From Pseudomonas sp. MF4836 (GTDB taxonomy: Bacteria; Pseudomonadota; Gammaproteobacteria; Pseudomonadales; Pseudomonadaceae), in NCBI RefSeq assembly GCF_002018875.1, contig NZ_MVOL01000009.1, positions 248,001 to 312,000 on the forward strand: 64,000 nucleotides of DNA, read 5' to 3'. The position numbers and the translations under genes are program-made. Within the stretch, counting starts at the first letter, position 1, and each line of letters starts with the position of its first letter. Shown here piece after piece: positions 8,601 to 16,541 of this stretch. The notes under the pieces are model-generated. The model was not told the origin of the DNA. It searched no databases and was given only the letters and a program-made list of their open reading frames with translations.

Positions 8601-8831
8601 TCAAGCCCCCATTCCGGGACGCGTGGCGGGGCCGGATTGCCTGCACATGTCAATCCATGTCTCGACCTCTTCCAAATCCCAAACGACCTTCCGGCTGCTA
8701 ACGGCAATGCGACGAGGGAATTTCCCCTGCTTTTCAAAGTTATAGATCGTCCGCTCACACAGGGGGATCATTGCCAGCAATTGCTTTTTGCTGATGAGCA
8801 CTTTGCTCGATTTCCTCGATTCTTTCTCCAC
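8601..8831 (-). CDS. AlpA-family helix-turn-helix regulator
   Basis: A 76-residue MerR-like winged-helix protein of the AlpA/excisionase group: it has LISKKQLLAMIPLCERTIYNFEKQGKFPRRIAVS as the HTH and VVWDLEEVETWID as the typical wing and closing helix. Such proteins in integrative elements act as excisionases or activators of integrase transcription. It is the first gene of the operon with repA and repC, where RSF1010 has the unrelated small repressor RepF. It may therefore link excision to replication. Direct GTTTCGGGA repeats lie in the gap upstream and are candidate binding sites. Confidence 0.8.
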   Translation of the reverse strand: MEKESRKSSKVLISKKQLLAMIPLCERTIYNFEKQGKFPRRIAVSSRKVVWDLEEVETWIDMCRQSGPATRPGMGA

Positions 8832-8953
8832 ACCGAATTCCTCTTTTTGCCGCTTGTCGAAGTTCGATTATTGCCCCATATTTCCAGAGCACTCCAGTAA
8901 TATTTAGGAGTTTTTCCTTTTTAAATCAGCATGTTAGATTCCCTAAAACGTCT

Positions 8954-9054
8954 AGTTTCGGGACAATAAAAAAGCACCATATCGTTGTTGTTTCGGGAGT
9001 TTTCCCCTCAGAAAAATCAAGAAAAAATGTGTCCCACAAACGGCAGTTTCGGGA
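8954..9054. repeat. Three GTTTCGGGA direct repeats
   Basis: GTTTCGGGA occurs at 8955-8963, 8990-8998 and 9046-9054, all in the same orientation, in the 302-bp gap between the alpA-like gene and the integrase gene. This is the expected position for regulator or integrase arm sites and for the promoter of the alpA-repA-repC operon. No gene is seen in the gap. Confidence 0.55.
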
Positions 9055-9056
9055 TA

Positions 9057-9083
9057 AAAAAAACCCACGAATGTGGGTTTTTT
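9057..9083 (-). terminator. Terminator after integrase
   Basis: AAACCCAC (9061-9068) pairs with GTGGGTTT (9073-9080) around a GAAT loop. On the minus strand a run of T follows, 50 bases past the integrase stop. The plus strand also ends in T, so it can work both ways. Confidence 0.75.
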
Positions 9084-9133
9084 GATAGAGAAAAATAGAT
9101 CAGCTCCCGCTTATCCCATTATTAAAAACAAAC

Positions 9134-10342
9134 TCAACTCTCTGAACGCGTTTTTTTGCGCGTCCATTCGTCAATCATATCCGCCCAATCCTGCAACATT
9201 GCCCGACGCTGATCGCGGTATTCAGCCTTGTTATAGACGGCTCGTACGCCCTTCTGCTCGTGCGCAAGGCACTTCTCAATCCAGTCTGAGTTATAACCCG
9301 CTTCATGCAGCAGCGTGCTCGCTGTTCGCCTCAAATCATGCGGTCCGAACTTGCTCAACGGCTTCCCCTCTTTCTGCGCGAGCCGATAGGTCAGCGTCAG
9401 TACCTGATTGATCGTCGCGGTGCTCATTGGCAAATCAGAATCATACCGAGAGGGAAAGACGTAATCTGAACCTCCGGCAAACGTCTTCAACGCGATGAAG
9501 AAATCCAAAGCCTGCCGAGATAAGAACACCAAATGAGGGTTGCGGCGCTTCATCCGCTCTTTCGGAATAGTCCACAAGGCTTCGCTGAAATTGATCTCGT
9601 TCCAGGTAGCGTTGGTCAACTCACTTTTGCGGACCATGGTCAGCAATAACAGCTTAGCGGCCACCCTAACGGAGGAGGCGGTGCCGATGCGGTCCAGGTA
9701 CTGATACATCAACGCGATTTCGTCAGGCCCCAAAGCACGGTCACGTGGCTCGAATTTAGCGATGCTTGCAGGACGAACCAGATCAGCCGGATTCTCGACC
9801 TTCTGGCCACGCTCTATCGCCCATCGGAATACCTGCATCACAATCTCGCGGGAGTGAACGGCCGTGGCGGGAGCTCCACGCTCCACAATTGCATCAGTCA
9901 GCGTTCGCAGATCCTCATGATTAATTTCCACCAGTTTCTGATTACCAAAGTGCGGCTTTAGCTCGCGCTCGTAAACCGATCGGCGCATGTCACGCGTCGA
10001 GTCAGCCATCTGATACCCACGCAGCCATTTCTCAGCCCACGCATCAAACGTCTCTGCCCCTTTGGTGCGTGCCTTGGCACGGGCTTTCTCTTTGGCAGGT
10101 GACTTACCCGCCGAAACCATCTTTTTAGCCTCGCCCAGGCGCTCTCTGGCTTCCGCAAGAGTGATGCCACCCACGCCATAACGACCGAACGTGATGGTCT
10201 CCTGACGGCCATTGATTGAGTAGTTGTAACGAAATGAGATGGAACCGGCAGCAGTGACGGCCACGTACAGCCCGTCGCGGTCGTTCACCTTGTAGAGTTT
10301 TTCTTGCGGTTTGAGGTTACGCAGCTTGGTATCGGTCAGCAT
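9134..10342 (-). CDS. P4-type tyrosine site-specific integrase
   Basis: Catalyses integration and excision of the element at guaA. The start at 10342 (MLTDTKLRNLKPQEK) gives 402 residues, the usual size; an open frame continues upstream to 10612 but that part has no family features. Residues 1-90 are the DUF4102 arm-binding domain (DGLYVAVTAAGSISFRYNYSINGRQETITFGRYG). The catalytic domain has the Arg of MVRKSEL, the HDLRR box, the second His in CLAHEQ and the nucleophile Tyr in AVYNKAEY. The gene points away from guaA, whose 3' end is 309 bases upstream, so this is the attachment end of the element. Tyrosine integrases using the guaA 3' end as target are known from several islands. Confidence 0.9.
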   Translation of the reverse strand: MLTDTKLRNLKPQEKLYKVNDRDGLYVAVTAAGSISFRYNYSINGRQETITFGRYGVGGITLAEARERLGEAKKMVSAGKSPAKEKARAKARTKGAETFDAWAEKWLRGYQMADSTRDMRRSVYERELKPHFGNQKLVEINHEDLRTLTDAIVERGAPATAVHSREIVMQVFRWAIERGQKVENPADLVRPASIAKFEPRDRALGPDEIALMYQYLDRIGTASSVRVAAKLLLLTMVRKSELTNATWNEINFSEALWTIPKERMKRRNPHLVFLSRQALDFFIALKTFAGGSDYVFPSRYDSDLPMSTATINQVLTLTYRLAQKEGKPLSKFGPHDLRRTASTLLHEAGYNSDWIEKCLAHEQKGVRAVYNKAEYRDQRRAMLQDWADMIDEWTRKKTRSES

Positions 10343-10650
10343 GGCAGTTACGGATTCCATGGAAAAAATACCATGCTCAGAAAAGCACTCATGCACCACG
10401 ATAAAACCCAATGAAACCGGGCTGATGATGAGATTTGATACCATGCCCTTCCCTACTAGGTCGACATGGTATCGAGCACCGAACATGGCATTTAGCTCAG
10501 TCAATGCCCCGTACCATGCCATACAAACACGGTGCTTGGCGATGCACAAAGCTGCCAGAATTTGCCAGACCCAAAAAGCTAAAAGCCCGCAATTACGCGG
10601 GCTCCAGGGCATTTTTTGCTAGATCGTGCCGGACAATGCCGGACGTCCAA
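10343..10650. other. Attachment-side region between integrase and guaA
   Basis: About 308 non-coding bases between the integrase start and the guaA stop. ATACCATG occurs at 10368-10375 and 10438-10445, its complement CATGGTAT at 10465-10472, and TACCATG at 10512-10518. GATACCATG (10437-10445) and CATGGTATC (10465-10473) form a perfect 9-bp inverted repeat. These are candidate integrase or excisionase arm sites. The crossover itself is probably in the last codons of guaA. Confidence 0.5.
10577..10603 (-). terminator. Terminator downstream of guaA
   Basis: AGCCCGC (10584-10590) pairs with GCGGGCT (10597-10603) around AATTAC; on the minus strand it is followed by TTTTAGC. It lies 48 bases past the guaA stop and would end the guaBA transcript. 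Confidence 0.7.
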
Positions 10651-12228
10651 TCATTCCCACTCAATGGTCGCCGGCGGCTTGCTCGACACGTCATACGTCA
10701 CGCGGGAGATGCCTTCGATTTCATTGATGATGCGGCCGCTGACGGTTTCCAGCAGCTCGTAAGGCAGGTGTGCCCAACGCGCGGTCATGAAGTCGATGGT
10801 TTCCACGGCACGCAGGGCCACGACCCAGGCGTAGCGACGGCCATCGCCAACAACGCCTACGGATTTCACCGGCTGGAACACCACGAACGCCTGGCTGACT
10901 TTGTGGTACCAGTCGGCCTTGCGCAGTTCTTCGATGAAGATGTGGTCGGCGCGACGCAGCAGGTCGGCGTATTCCTTCTTCACTTCGCCGAGGATGCGCA
11001 CACCCAGGCCCGGACCCGGGAACGGGTGACGGTAGACCATGTCGTACGGCAGGCCGAGCTCCAGGCCCAGACGGCGGACTTCGTCCTTGAACAGTTCGCG
11101 CAGGGGTTCTACCAGCTTGAGGTTCATCTCTTCCGGCAGGCCACCCACGTTGTGGTGGGACTTGATCACGTGGGCCTTGCCGCTTTTGGCGCCAGCCGAT
11201 TCGATCACGTCCGGGTAGATGGTGCCCTGGGCCAGGTACTTGATGTTGTCCAGTTTGTTGGACTGGGCATCGAATACGTCGATGAAGGTGCGGCCGATGA
11301 TCTTGCGCTTCTTCTCCGGGTCGCTTTCGCCAGCCAGATTGTTCAGGAACTGCTCTTCAGCGTTGGCGCGGATCACTTTGACGCCCATGTTCTCGGCGAA
11401 CATGGCCATCACTTGCTCGCCTTCGTGCAGGCGCAGCAGGCCGTTGTCGACGAAGACGCAGGTCAGCTGGTCGCCGATGGCCTTGTGCAGCAGCGCGGCA
11501 ACCACCGAGGAGTCCACACCGCCGGACAGGCCGAGCAGGACGTTGTCGGTGCCGACCTGGGCGCGAACCTGGGCGATGGCGTCTTCAGCGATTTTCGACG
11601 GGGTCCACAGCGCTTCGCAGCCACAGATGTCGAGGATGAAGCGCGAGAGGATGCGACCGCCCTGCTTGGTGTGGGTCACTTCCGGGTGGAACTGCACGCC
11701 GTAGTAGCCGCGAGCATCGTTGAACATGCCGGCGATCGGGCAGCTCGGGGTGCTGGCGAGGATGTGGAAGTCTTCCGGCATCTTGGTGACCTTGTCACCG
11801 TGGCTCATCCACACGTCGAGGCCGAACAGGCCATCGGCGTCGACGTGGTCTTCGATGCCGTCGAGCAGGCGGCTCTTGCCGACCACATCAACCCGGGCGT
11901 AACCGAACTCACGCAACTCGGAACCTTCAACCTTGCCGCCCAACTGTTCGGCCATGGTCTGCATGCCGTAGCAGATACCGAAGACCGGGACGCCCAGGTC
12001 AAACACGGCTTGCGGGCAGCGAGGGCTGTTGGCTTCGTGCACGGACTCGGGACCGCCGGCGAGGATCACGCCTTTTGGAGCGAATTCGCGAATGGCATCC
12101 TCGTCCATGTCGAACGGATGCAGTTCGCAGTACACGCCGATCTCACGCACGCGGCGGGCAATCAGTTGGGTGTATTGCGAACCGAAGTCGAGGATCAGGA
12201 TGCGGTGAGCGTGAATATCGAGGGCCAT
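10651..12228 (-). CDS. guaA: GMP synthase (glutamine-hydrolysing)
   Basis: Converts XMP, ATP and glutamine to GMP in the cytoplasm, the last step of guanine nucleotide synthesis. The N-terminal class I glutamine amidotransferase has the nucleophile in FGICYGMQTM and the catalytic His in GVQFHPEVTHT. The ATP-pyrophosphatase domain has the P-loop GLSGGVDSSVVAALLH (about 235-250). The C-terminal dimerisation part ends in the conserved PPATIEWE. Length 525 is normal. It lies downstream of guaB with a 99-bp gap and is probably co-transcribed. Its 3' end is the target of the element integrated next to it, and the reading frame is intact. Confidence 0.98.
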   Translation of the reverse strand: MALDIHAHRILILDFGSQYTQLIARRVREIGVYCELHPFDMDEDAIREFAPKGVILAGGPESVHEANSPRCPQAVFDLGVPVFGICYGMQTMAEQLGGKVEGSELREFGYARVDVVGKSRLLDGIEDHVDADGLFGLDVWMSHGDKVTKMPEDFHILASTPSCPIAGMFNDARGYYGVQFHPEVTHTKQGGRILSRFILDICGCEALWTPSKIAEDAIAQVRAQVGTDNVLLGLSGGVDSSVVAALLHKAIGDQLTCVFVDNGLLRLHEGEQVMAMFAENMGVKVIRANAEEQFLNNLAGESDPEKKRKIIGRTFIDVFDAQSNKLDNIKYLAQGTIYPDVIESAGAKSGKAHVIKSHHNVGGLPEEMNLKLVEPLRELFKDEVRRLGLELGLPYDMVYRHPFPGPGLGVRILGEVKKEYADLLRRADHIFIEELRKADWYHKVSQAFVVFQPVKSVGVVGDGRRYAWVVALRAVETIDFMTARWAHLPYELLETVSGRIINEIEGISRVTYDVSSKPPATIEWE

Positions 12229-12327
12229 GATTCAGTCTCGTCTAAGTCAATCAGTAACAGTCGTGATTCAGAAACAACTCGGGGCTGAATAAAACAGCCC
12301 CGGTTGCTTAACGATTTGCTTGAAGCC

Positions 12328-13797
12328 TCAACCTACGCGGTAGTTTGGCGCTTCCTTGGTGATCTGCACGTCGTGCACGTGGGATTCGGCCATGCCGGCG
12401 CCGGTGATCCGCACGAATTCAGGCTTGGTGCGCATCTCTTCGATGTCGGCGCTGCCGGTGTAACCCATCGAGGAACGCAGGCCGCCCATCAGTTGATGGA
12501 TGATCGCGCTCAGGGTGCCCTTGTACGGAACACGGCCTTCGATGCCTTCCGGAACCAGCTTCTCGGCACCCGCGGAGGAGTCCTGGAAGTAACGGTCGGA
12601 AGAACCTTGCGCCTGAGACATAGCACCCAGCGAACCCATGCCGCGGTAAGCCTTGTAGGAGCGACCCTGGAACAGTTCGATTTCGCCTGGTGCCTCTTCG
12701 GTACCGGCAAACATCGAGCCCATCATCACGCAGGAAGCGCCAGCAACGATGGCCTTGGACAGGTCACCGGAGAAGCGGATGCCACCGTCGGCGATCAACG
12801 GCACGCCGGTGCCTTCAAGAGCCGATGCCACATTGGCAATGGCGCTGATTTGCGGCACGCCGACACCGGCAACGATACGGGTGGTGCAGATCGAGCCTGG
12901 GCCGATGCCGACCTTGACTGCGTCGGCGCCCGCTTCAACCAGGGCCTTGGCCGCAGCGCCGGTGGCAATGTTGCCGCCGATCACTTGCACTTCAGGGAAA
13001 TTCTCTTTGACCCAGCGCACGCGGTCGATCACACCCTTGGAATGACCGTGGGCGGTGTCGACCACCACCACGTCAACGCCGGCAGCCACCAGGGCCGAGA
13101 CGCGCTCGCCGGTGTCCTTGCCGGTGCCGACCGCAGCGCCTACACGCAGACGACCTTGGTCGTCCTTGCTGGCCAGCGGGTAAGCCTTGGCTTTTTCGAT
13201 GTCGTTGACGGTCATCATGCCTTTCAGGACAAATTTTTCGTCGACGATCAGCACGCGCTCGATGCGGTGCTTGTGTAACAACTCACGGACGTCGTTCTTG
13301 TCGGCGCCTTCGTTGACCGTGACCAGGCGCTCTTTAGGCGTCATCACTTCACGGACAGTGGCTTCCAGACGGTTCTCGAAACGCACGTCACGGGACGTGA
13401 CGATGCCGACCAGGTCGCCATCGTGCAGTACCGGAACGCCGGAGATGTTGTGCATGCGGGTCAGTTCGAACAGCTCGCGAACAGTGGCTTCGGCCTCGAT
13501 GGTGATCGGGTCCTTGACCACACCGGCCTCGTAACGCTTGACCTTGCGCACTTCGGCAGCTTGCTGCTCGATGGTCATGTTCTTGTGGATGATACCGATG
13601 CCGCCTTCCTGAGCCATGGCGATTGCCAGACGGGCTTCAGTGACGGTGTCCATGGCGGCGGAGACCAGTGGAATATTCAGCTCGATGCCACGGGTAAGAC
13701 GGGTCTTTAGACTGACTTCGTTGGGAAGTACCTCGGAATAACCGGGGACTAGAAGAATGTCGTCAAAGGTGAGGGCTTCTTGGCTGATACGCAGCAT
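12328..13797 (-). CDS. guaB: Inosine-5'-monophosphate dehydrogenase
   Basis: Oxidises IMP to XMP with NAD+, the rate-limiting step toward GMP. The (beta/alpha)8 barrel is split by two CBS domains (about residues 95-205, containing NISGVPVLHDGDLVGIVTSRDVRFE). The catalytic loop GIGPGSICTTRIVAGVG carries the active Cys, and the flap region is GRVPYKG. At 489 residues it is full length. It is the first gene of guaBA, with a strong sigma-70 promoter right upstream (listed). Confidence 0.98.
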   Translation of the reverse strand: MLRISQEALTFDDILLVPGYSEVLPNEVSLKTRLTRGIELNIPLVSAAMDTVTEARLAIAMAQEGGIGIIHKNMTIEQQAAEVRKVKRYEAGVVKDPITIEAEATVRELFELTRMHNISGVPVLHDGDLVGIVTSRDVRFENRLEATVREVMTPKERLVTVNEGADKNDVRELLHKHRIERVLIVDEKFVLKGMMTVNDIEKAKAYPLASKDDQGRLRVGAAVGTGKDTGERVSALVAAGVDVVVVDTAHGHSKGVIDRVRWVKENFPEVQVIGGNIATGAAAKALVEAGADAVKVGIGPGSICTTRIVAGVGVPQISAIANVASALEGTGVPLIADGGIRFSGDLSKAIVAGASCVMMGSMFAGTEEAPGEIELFQGRSYKAYRGMGSLGAMSQAQGSSDRYFQDSSAGAEKLVPEGIEGRVPYKGTLSAIIHQLMGGLRSSMGYTGSADIEEMRTKPEFVRITGAGMAESHVHDVQITKEAPNYRVG

Positions 13798-13833
13798 CGC
13801 GGGGGCTCCCGGGCGGGAAATTGGAAGCGCGCC

Positions 13834-13862
13834 ATTATACTCAGACAGCCCCGCCGGCTCAA
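13834..13862 (-). promoter_or_regulatory. Sigma-70 promoter of guaBA
   Basis: On the minus strand TTGAGC (13862-13857) and a perfect TATAAT (13839-13834) are separated by 17 bases. The -10 box is about 36 bases from the guaB ATG, leaving a short leader. Confidence 0.8.
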
Positions 13863-14006
13863 TGTAAAACTATGCCTAATATCGACGGGGTGATGGGTGG
13901 GGCAATTGTCGCGCTGCTACGTCTATATCAAGCGCAACGTCGTCCCCTCCCTCACCCCCTCCTCTAGCCCCCTTGCGCAGTTTGTCGGCGCCCGGCCGGA
14001 CCAGTG

Positions 14007-14555
14007 TTACAACTCGACCTTCACCCAGCTCACCGGCACGTCCAGCCAATCGGCGAACTCATCGATAAAGTCCTGCTTGAACCCGGCCTCGGCCCAGTTG
14101 TTGAAGATAAAGCCCAGGTTGGAAAACCCGCATTCCTGAAGAAACAGGAAACCGTTGATGTCGTCTTCATGGCCGCACAGGGGGCAAGTGAAGTTATCGG
14201 TGCGCCCGGGCATCCAGTCCTCCAGGCTCTCGAACAGCGCCTCGCCGACTTCCTGGCGGCACTCGGCGCAACCGGCTTCTTCGAGAAAGCCTTTGGCCGG
14301 GGTATAGATGCAACGTGCGGTGATGATCTCCAGGCCGTTGATCGGCTCGCCAAACGGCAGCGCTTCCGGGTGCAGCACCACCGCCCGCGCACCCGGGGCA
14401 ATGGCATGGGCCATGCGATTGCCGGTACGGCCGCAGGTGCTCAGGGTCTCTTCGATAATGTTCTTGCGCACCAGCCAGCGCACGATCGCCCGCGCGCGCG
14501 GTTCGTGCACCGGCAAGGTGGAGATTTTCGGGACGATGATGCTTTGCGAATTCAT
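14007..14555 (-). CDS. Conserved hypothetical protein with zinc-ribbon-like Cys pairs
   Basis: A 182-residue soluble protein. I chose the ATG at 14555 (MNSQSIIVPKIS) since the 19 residues of the open frame before it look untranslated; the Shine-Dalgarno signal is weak for both. It has two CXXC pairs (CAEC and CPLC, about residues 95-130) that could bind zinc, and an Asp/Trp-rich C-terminus. I cannot assign a function. It follows guaB in the opposite side of a 209-bp gap and precedes a TauE-type permease gene, with no clear operon link. Confidence 0.7.
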   Translation of the reverse strand: MNSQSIIVPKISTLPVHEPRARAIVRWLVRKNIIEETLSTCGRTGNRMAHAIAPGARAVVLHPEALPFGEPINGLEIITARCIYTPAKGFLEEAGCAECRQEVGEALFESLEDWMPGRTDNFTCPLCGHEDDINGFLFLQECGFSNLGFIFNNWAEAGFKQDFIDEFADWLDVPVSWVKVEL

Positions 14556-14702
14556 GGGGTGAGGCCTGGAACGTCTGAAAGGAAAGAGCTGCGTCGTCAG
14601 CATGGGCATCATCAGCGGCGAACCGGTACCCGCATCGAGGCGGGTGGCGGTGGGCCAATGACAAGCCTGCGGGCCGGCAGCTTAATCCCTGGACCCCACA
14701 GG

Positions 14703-15473
14703 TCAAGTGCTCAGGTAGCGACCGATAAGGGCCAGCCCGCTGGCCAGCACCAGCCAGGTCACCAGTCGGACAAAGGCCTCCCGTGAAAGCTTCATGGTGA
14801 CCCGCCGGCCGATCCACAGCCCCAAAGCCATCGCCGGCAACAGACACAGGGCCAACACCAACAAGGGTAGCTCGGCATAGACCCCGGCGAGCATAAACAG
14901 GCTCAAGCGGACCACGGTGCTGCAACTGATCAGCGCACTCTGGGTCGCCCGCGCCGGATCCTTGGGCAGGCGGCTGTTGAGGTAAATGGCGTAGAGGAAC
15001 CCACCGCTGCCAAACAGCGCACCGAACAAGCCGCCGACGATCCCCATGGGGACCGCCCAACCGGCTGCCAGGCGAGTTGGCCGGGCCTTGATCCACAAGC
15101 TGTAAACCGCGTAGGCGCTGATAAACAGCCCCATCATCAACAGCAACAGGTCGGACTTGAGGTTGAGCAGGAAGATCACCCCCAGGGTGCACCCCACCGC
15201 CATGCAAGGTAATAAACGCAGCAATTCAGGCTTGGCCACGTCTTTGCGCGACGGCAACAGGTTGCCGAAGGCCGCAACGAAATCCAGCAGCACCAGCAGC
15301 GGTACGATCTTCGACAGCGGCATGAACAGAATCAGGATCGGCCCCGCCACCAGCGCCGTACCAAAGCCGGCAATGCCGAACACTATATAAGCCAGGACAA
15401 TACCGACTCCGATCAACAACCAAGCCCAAGGGCTGAACGACCACTGACTCAACAACTCAAGCGCACTCATCAA
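14703..15473 (-). CDS. TauE/SafE-family permease
   Basis: A 256-residue polytopic inner-membrane protein with about eight hydrophobic segments, the size and pattern of the TauE/SafE (formerly DUF81) family that exports sulfite, sulfoacetate or other small anions. The first half contains GIGIVLAYIVFGIAGFGTALVAGP and the second half repeats the pattern in GIVGGLFGALFGSGGFLYAIYL, as expected of the internally duplicated family. A LysR regulator is transcribed divergently 96 bases away and probably controls it. The substrate cannot be told from sequence. Confidence 0.85.
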   Translation of the reverse strand: MMSALELLSQWSFSPWAWLLIGVGIVLAYIVFGIAGFGTALVAGPILILFMPLSKIVPLLVLLDFVAAFGNLLPSRKDVAKPELLRLLPCMAVGCTLGVIFLLNLKSDLLLLMMGLFISAYAVYSLWIKARPTRLAAGWAVPMGIVGGLFGALFGSGGFLYAIYLNSRLPKDPARATQSALISCSTVVRLSLFMLAGVYAELPLLVLALCLLPAMALGLWIGRRVTMKLSREAFVRLVTWLVLASGLALIGRYLST

Positions 15474-15569
15474 TTGACCCCTTATCCAGTTGCAGATGAC
15501 TTTAGCCAGCGGCGAGCCTTGCGACTAATATCGTCCTGTGCACCTACTCATCTCAAAAAGGCATGACTC

Positions 15570-16466
15570 GTGATTTCGACCCGCCAGTTGCGTTATTTCG
15601 TGGAAATCGCCGAATGCGGCAGCTTCAGCGCGGCGGCCGAGCGCCTGTTCGTGGCCCAGTCGGCGTTGAGCCGGCAGATCAAGGAACTGGAAAGCCACCT
15701 GCAAACCCCGCTGTTCGAACGCACCTCGCGCCTGCCCCGGCTGACGGCTGCGGGCAAAGCGTTTTTCCCCCGGGCACGCACGCTACTGACCGAACTGCAC
15801 AAGGCCAGCGAACACGCGACCCAGGTCGGCCACGGGCAACTGGGCACCCTGCGCCTGAGCCACTCCAGCACCGTGCCCATGAGCGGGCGCCTGCTGGGCG
15901 CCATCAGCACCTACCTGGAACACTGCCCCGGGGCCAACATGGACATCGTCAAGCTGTCGTCGGAGGCGCAGCTGGAGGAGCTGGCGCAAGGTCGCCTGGA
16001 TATCGGCCTGCTGCGTCTGCCCGTACTGCGCCAGCGCGAAGGGGTGCAGATCATCCCGCTGTTCAACGAGCCACTGTTGCTCGCCGTGCCGCCGCAGCAT
16101 CCCCTGGCGCTGGATCCTCCGCCCCGGGGCATCGACCTGGCGGATCTCAAGCAGCAAGCCTTTATCTCCATCCCCCACCCGCAACGGGGCGGCCTGAGTT
16201 ACCTGTCGGCGGAGCTCTGCATGCGCCAGGGCTTTTTCCCCAAGGCGGCGCGGGTGGTGTCGCGCAAGACCACCCAGTTGCAGCTGATCCAGGCCGGCTT
16301 CGGGATTGCCCTGCTGCCGCAATCGATGCGCGATATCGCCCCGGCGAACATTCATTTCCTGCCCCTGGCCGACCCGGATTGCCAAAGCACTGTCGCCCTT
16401 GCCTGCCGCCAGCAACCGACGCCCCTGGTGGCGCAATTTATCGAGACCTTTCGCAGCGCCCTCTAG
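15570..16466 (+). CDS. LysR-family transcriptional regulator
   Basis: A 298-residue regulator. The N-terminal winged HTH (about 1-60) reads ISTRQLRYFVEIAECGSFSAAAERLFVAQSALSRQ, followed by the linker helix and a two-lobed periplasmic-binding-like effector domain (90-295). It resembles the CbnR/BenM subgroup (aromatic or small organic acid effectors) in the linker and the RLSHSSTVP start of the effector domain, but this is only a loose impression. It is divergent from the TauE/SafE permease gene, its probable target. The downstream gene is xseA, 75 bases away. Confidence 0.9.
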   Translation: MISTRQLRYFVEIAECGSFSAAAERLFVAQSALSRQIKELESHLQTPLFERTSRLPRLTAAGKAFFPRARTLLTELHKASEHATQVGHGQLGTLRLSHSSTVPMSGRLLGAISTYLEHCPGANMDIVKLSSEAQLEELAQGRLDIGLLRLPVLRQREGVQIIPLFNEPLLLAVPPQHPLALDPPPRGIDLADLKQQAFISIPHPQRGGLSYLSAELCMRQGFFPKAARVVSRKTTQLQLIQAGFGIALLPQSMRDIAPANIHFLPLADPDCQSTVALACRQQPTPLVAQFIETFRSAL

Positions 16467-16541
16467 CCGCTGGCACAAGCCACTCAGGGTTTTGCCGATT
16501 TGCGTTGTTCCCTGGCGAGGCTCGCCTTTAAACTGCGCCCC

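Noticed and set aside
10361..10612. Long N-terminal extension of the integrase
   Set aside because: Residues before MLTDTKL have no integrase features and run through the guaA terminator and attachment region.
10435..12288. 617-codon open frame opposite guaA on the plus strand
   Set aside because: Antisense shadow of a GC-rich gene; composition is His/Val/Ala-rich with no domain, and guaA is certain.
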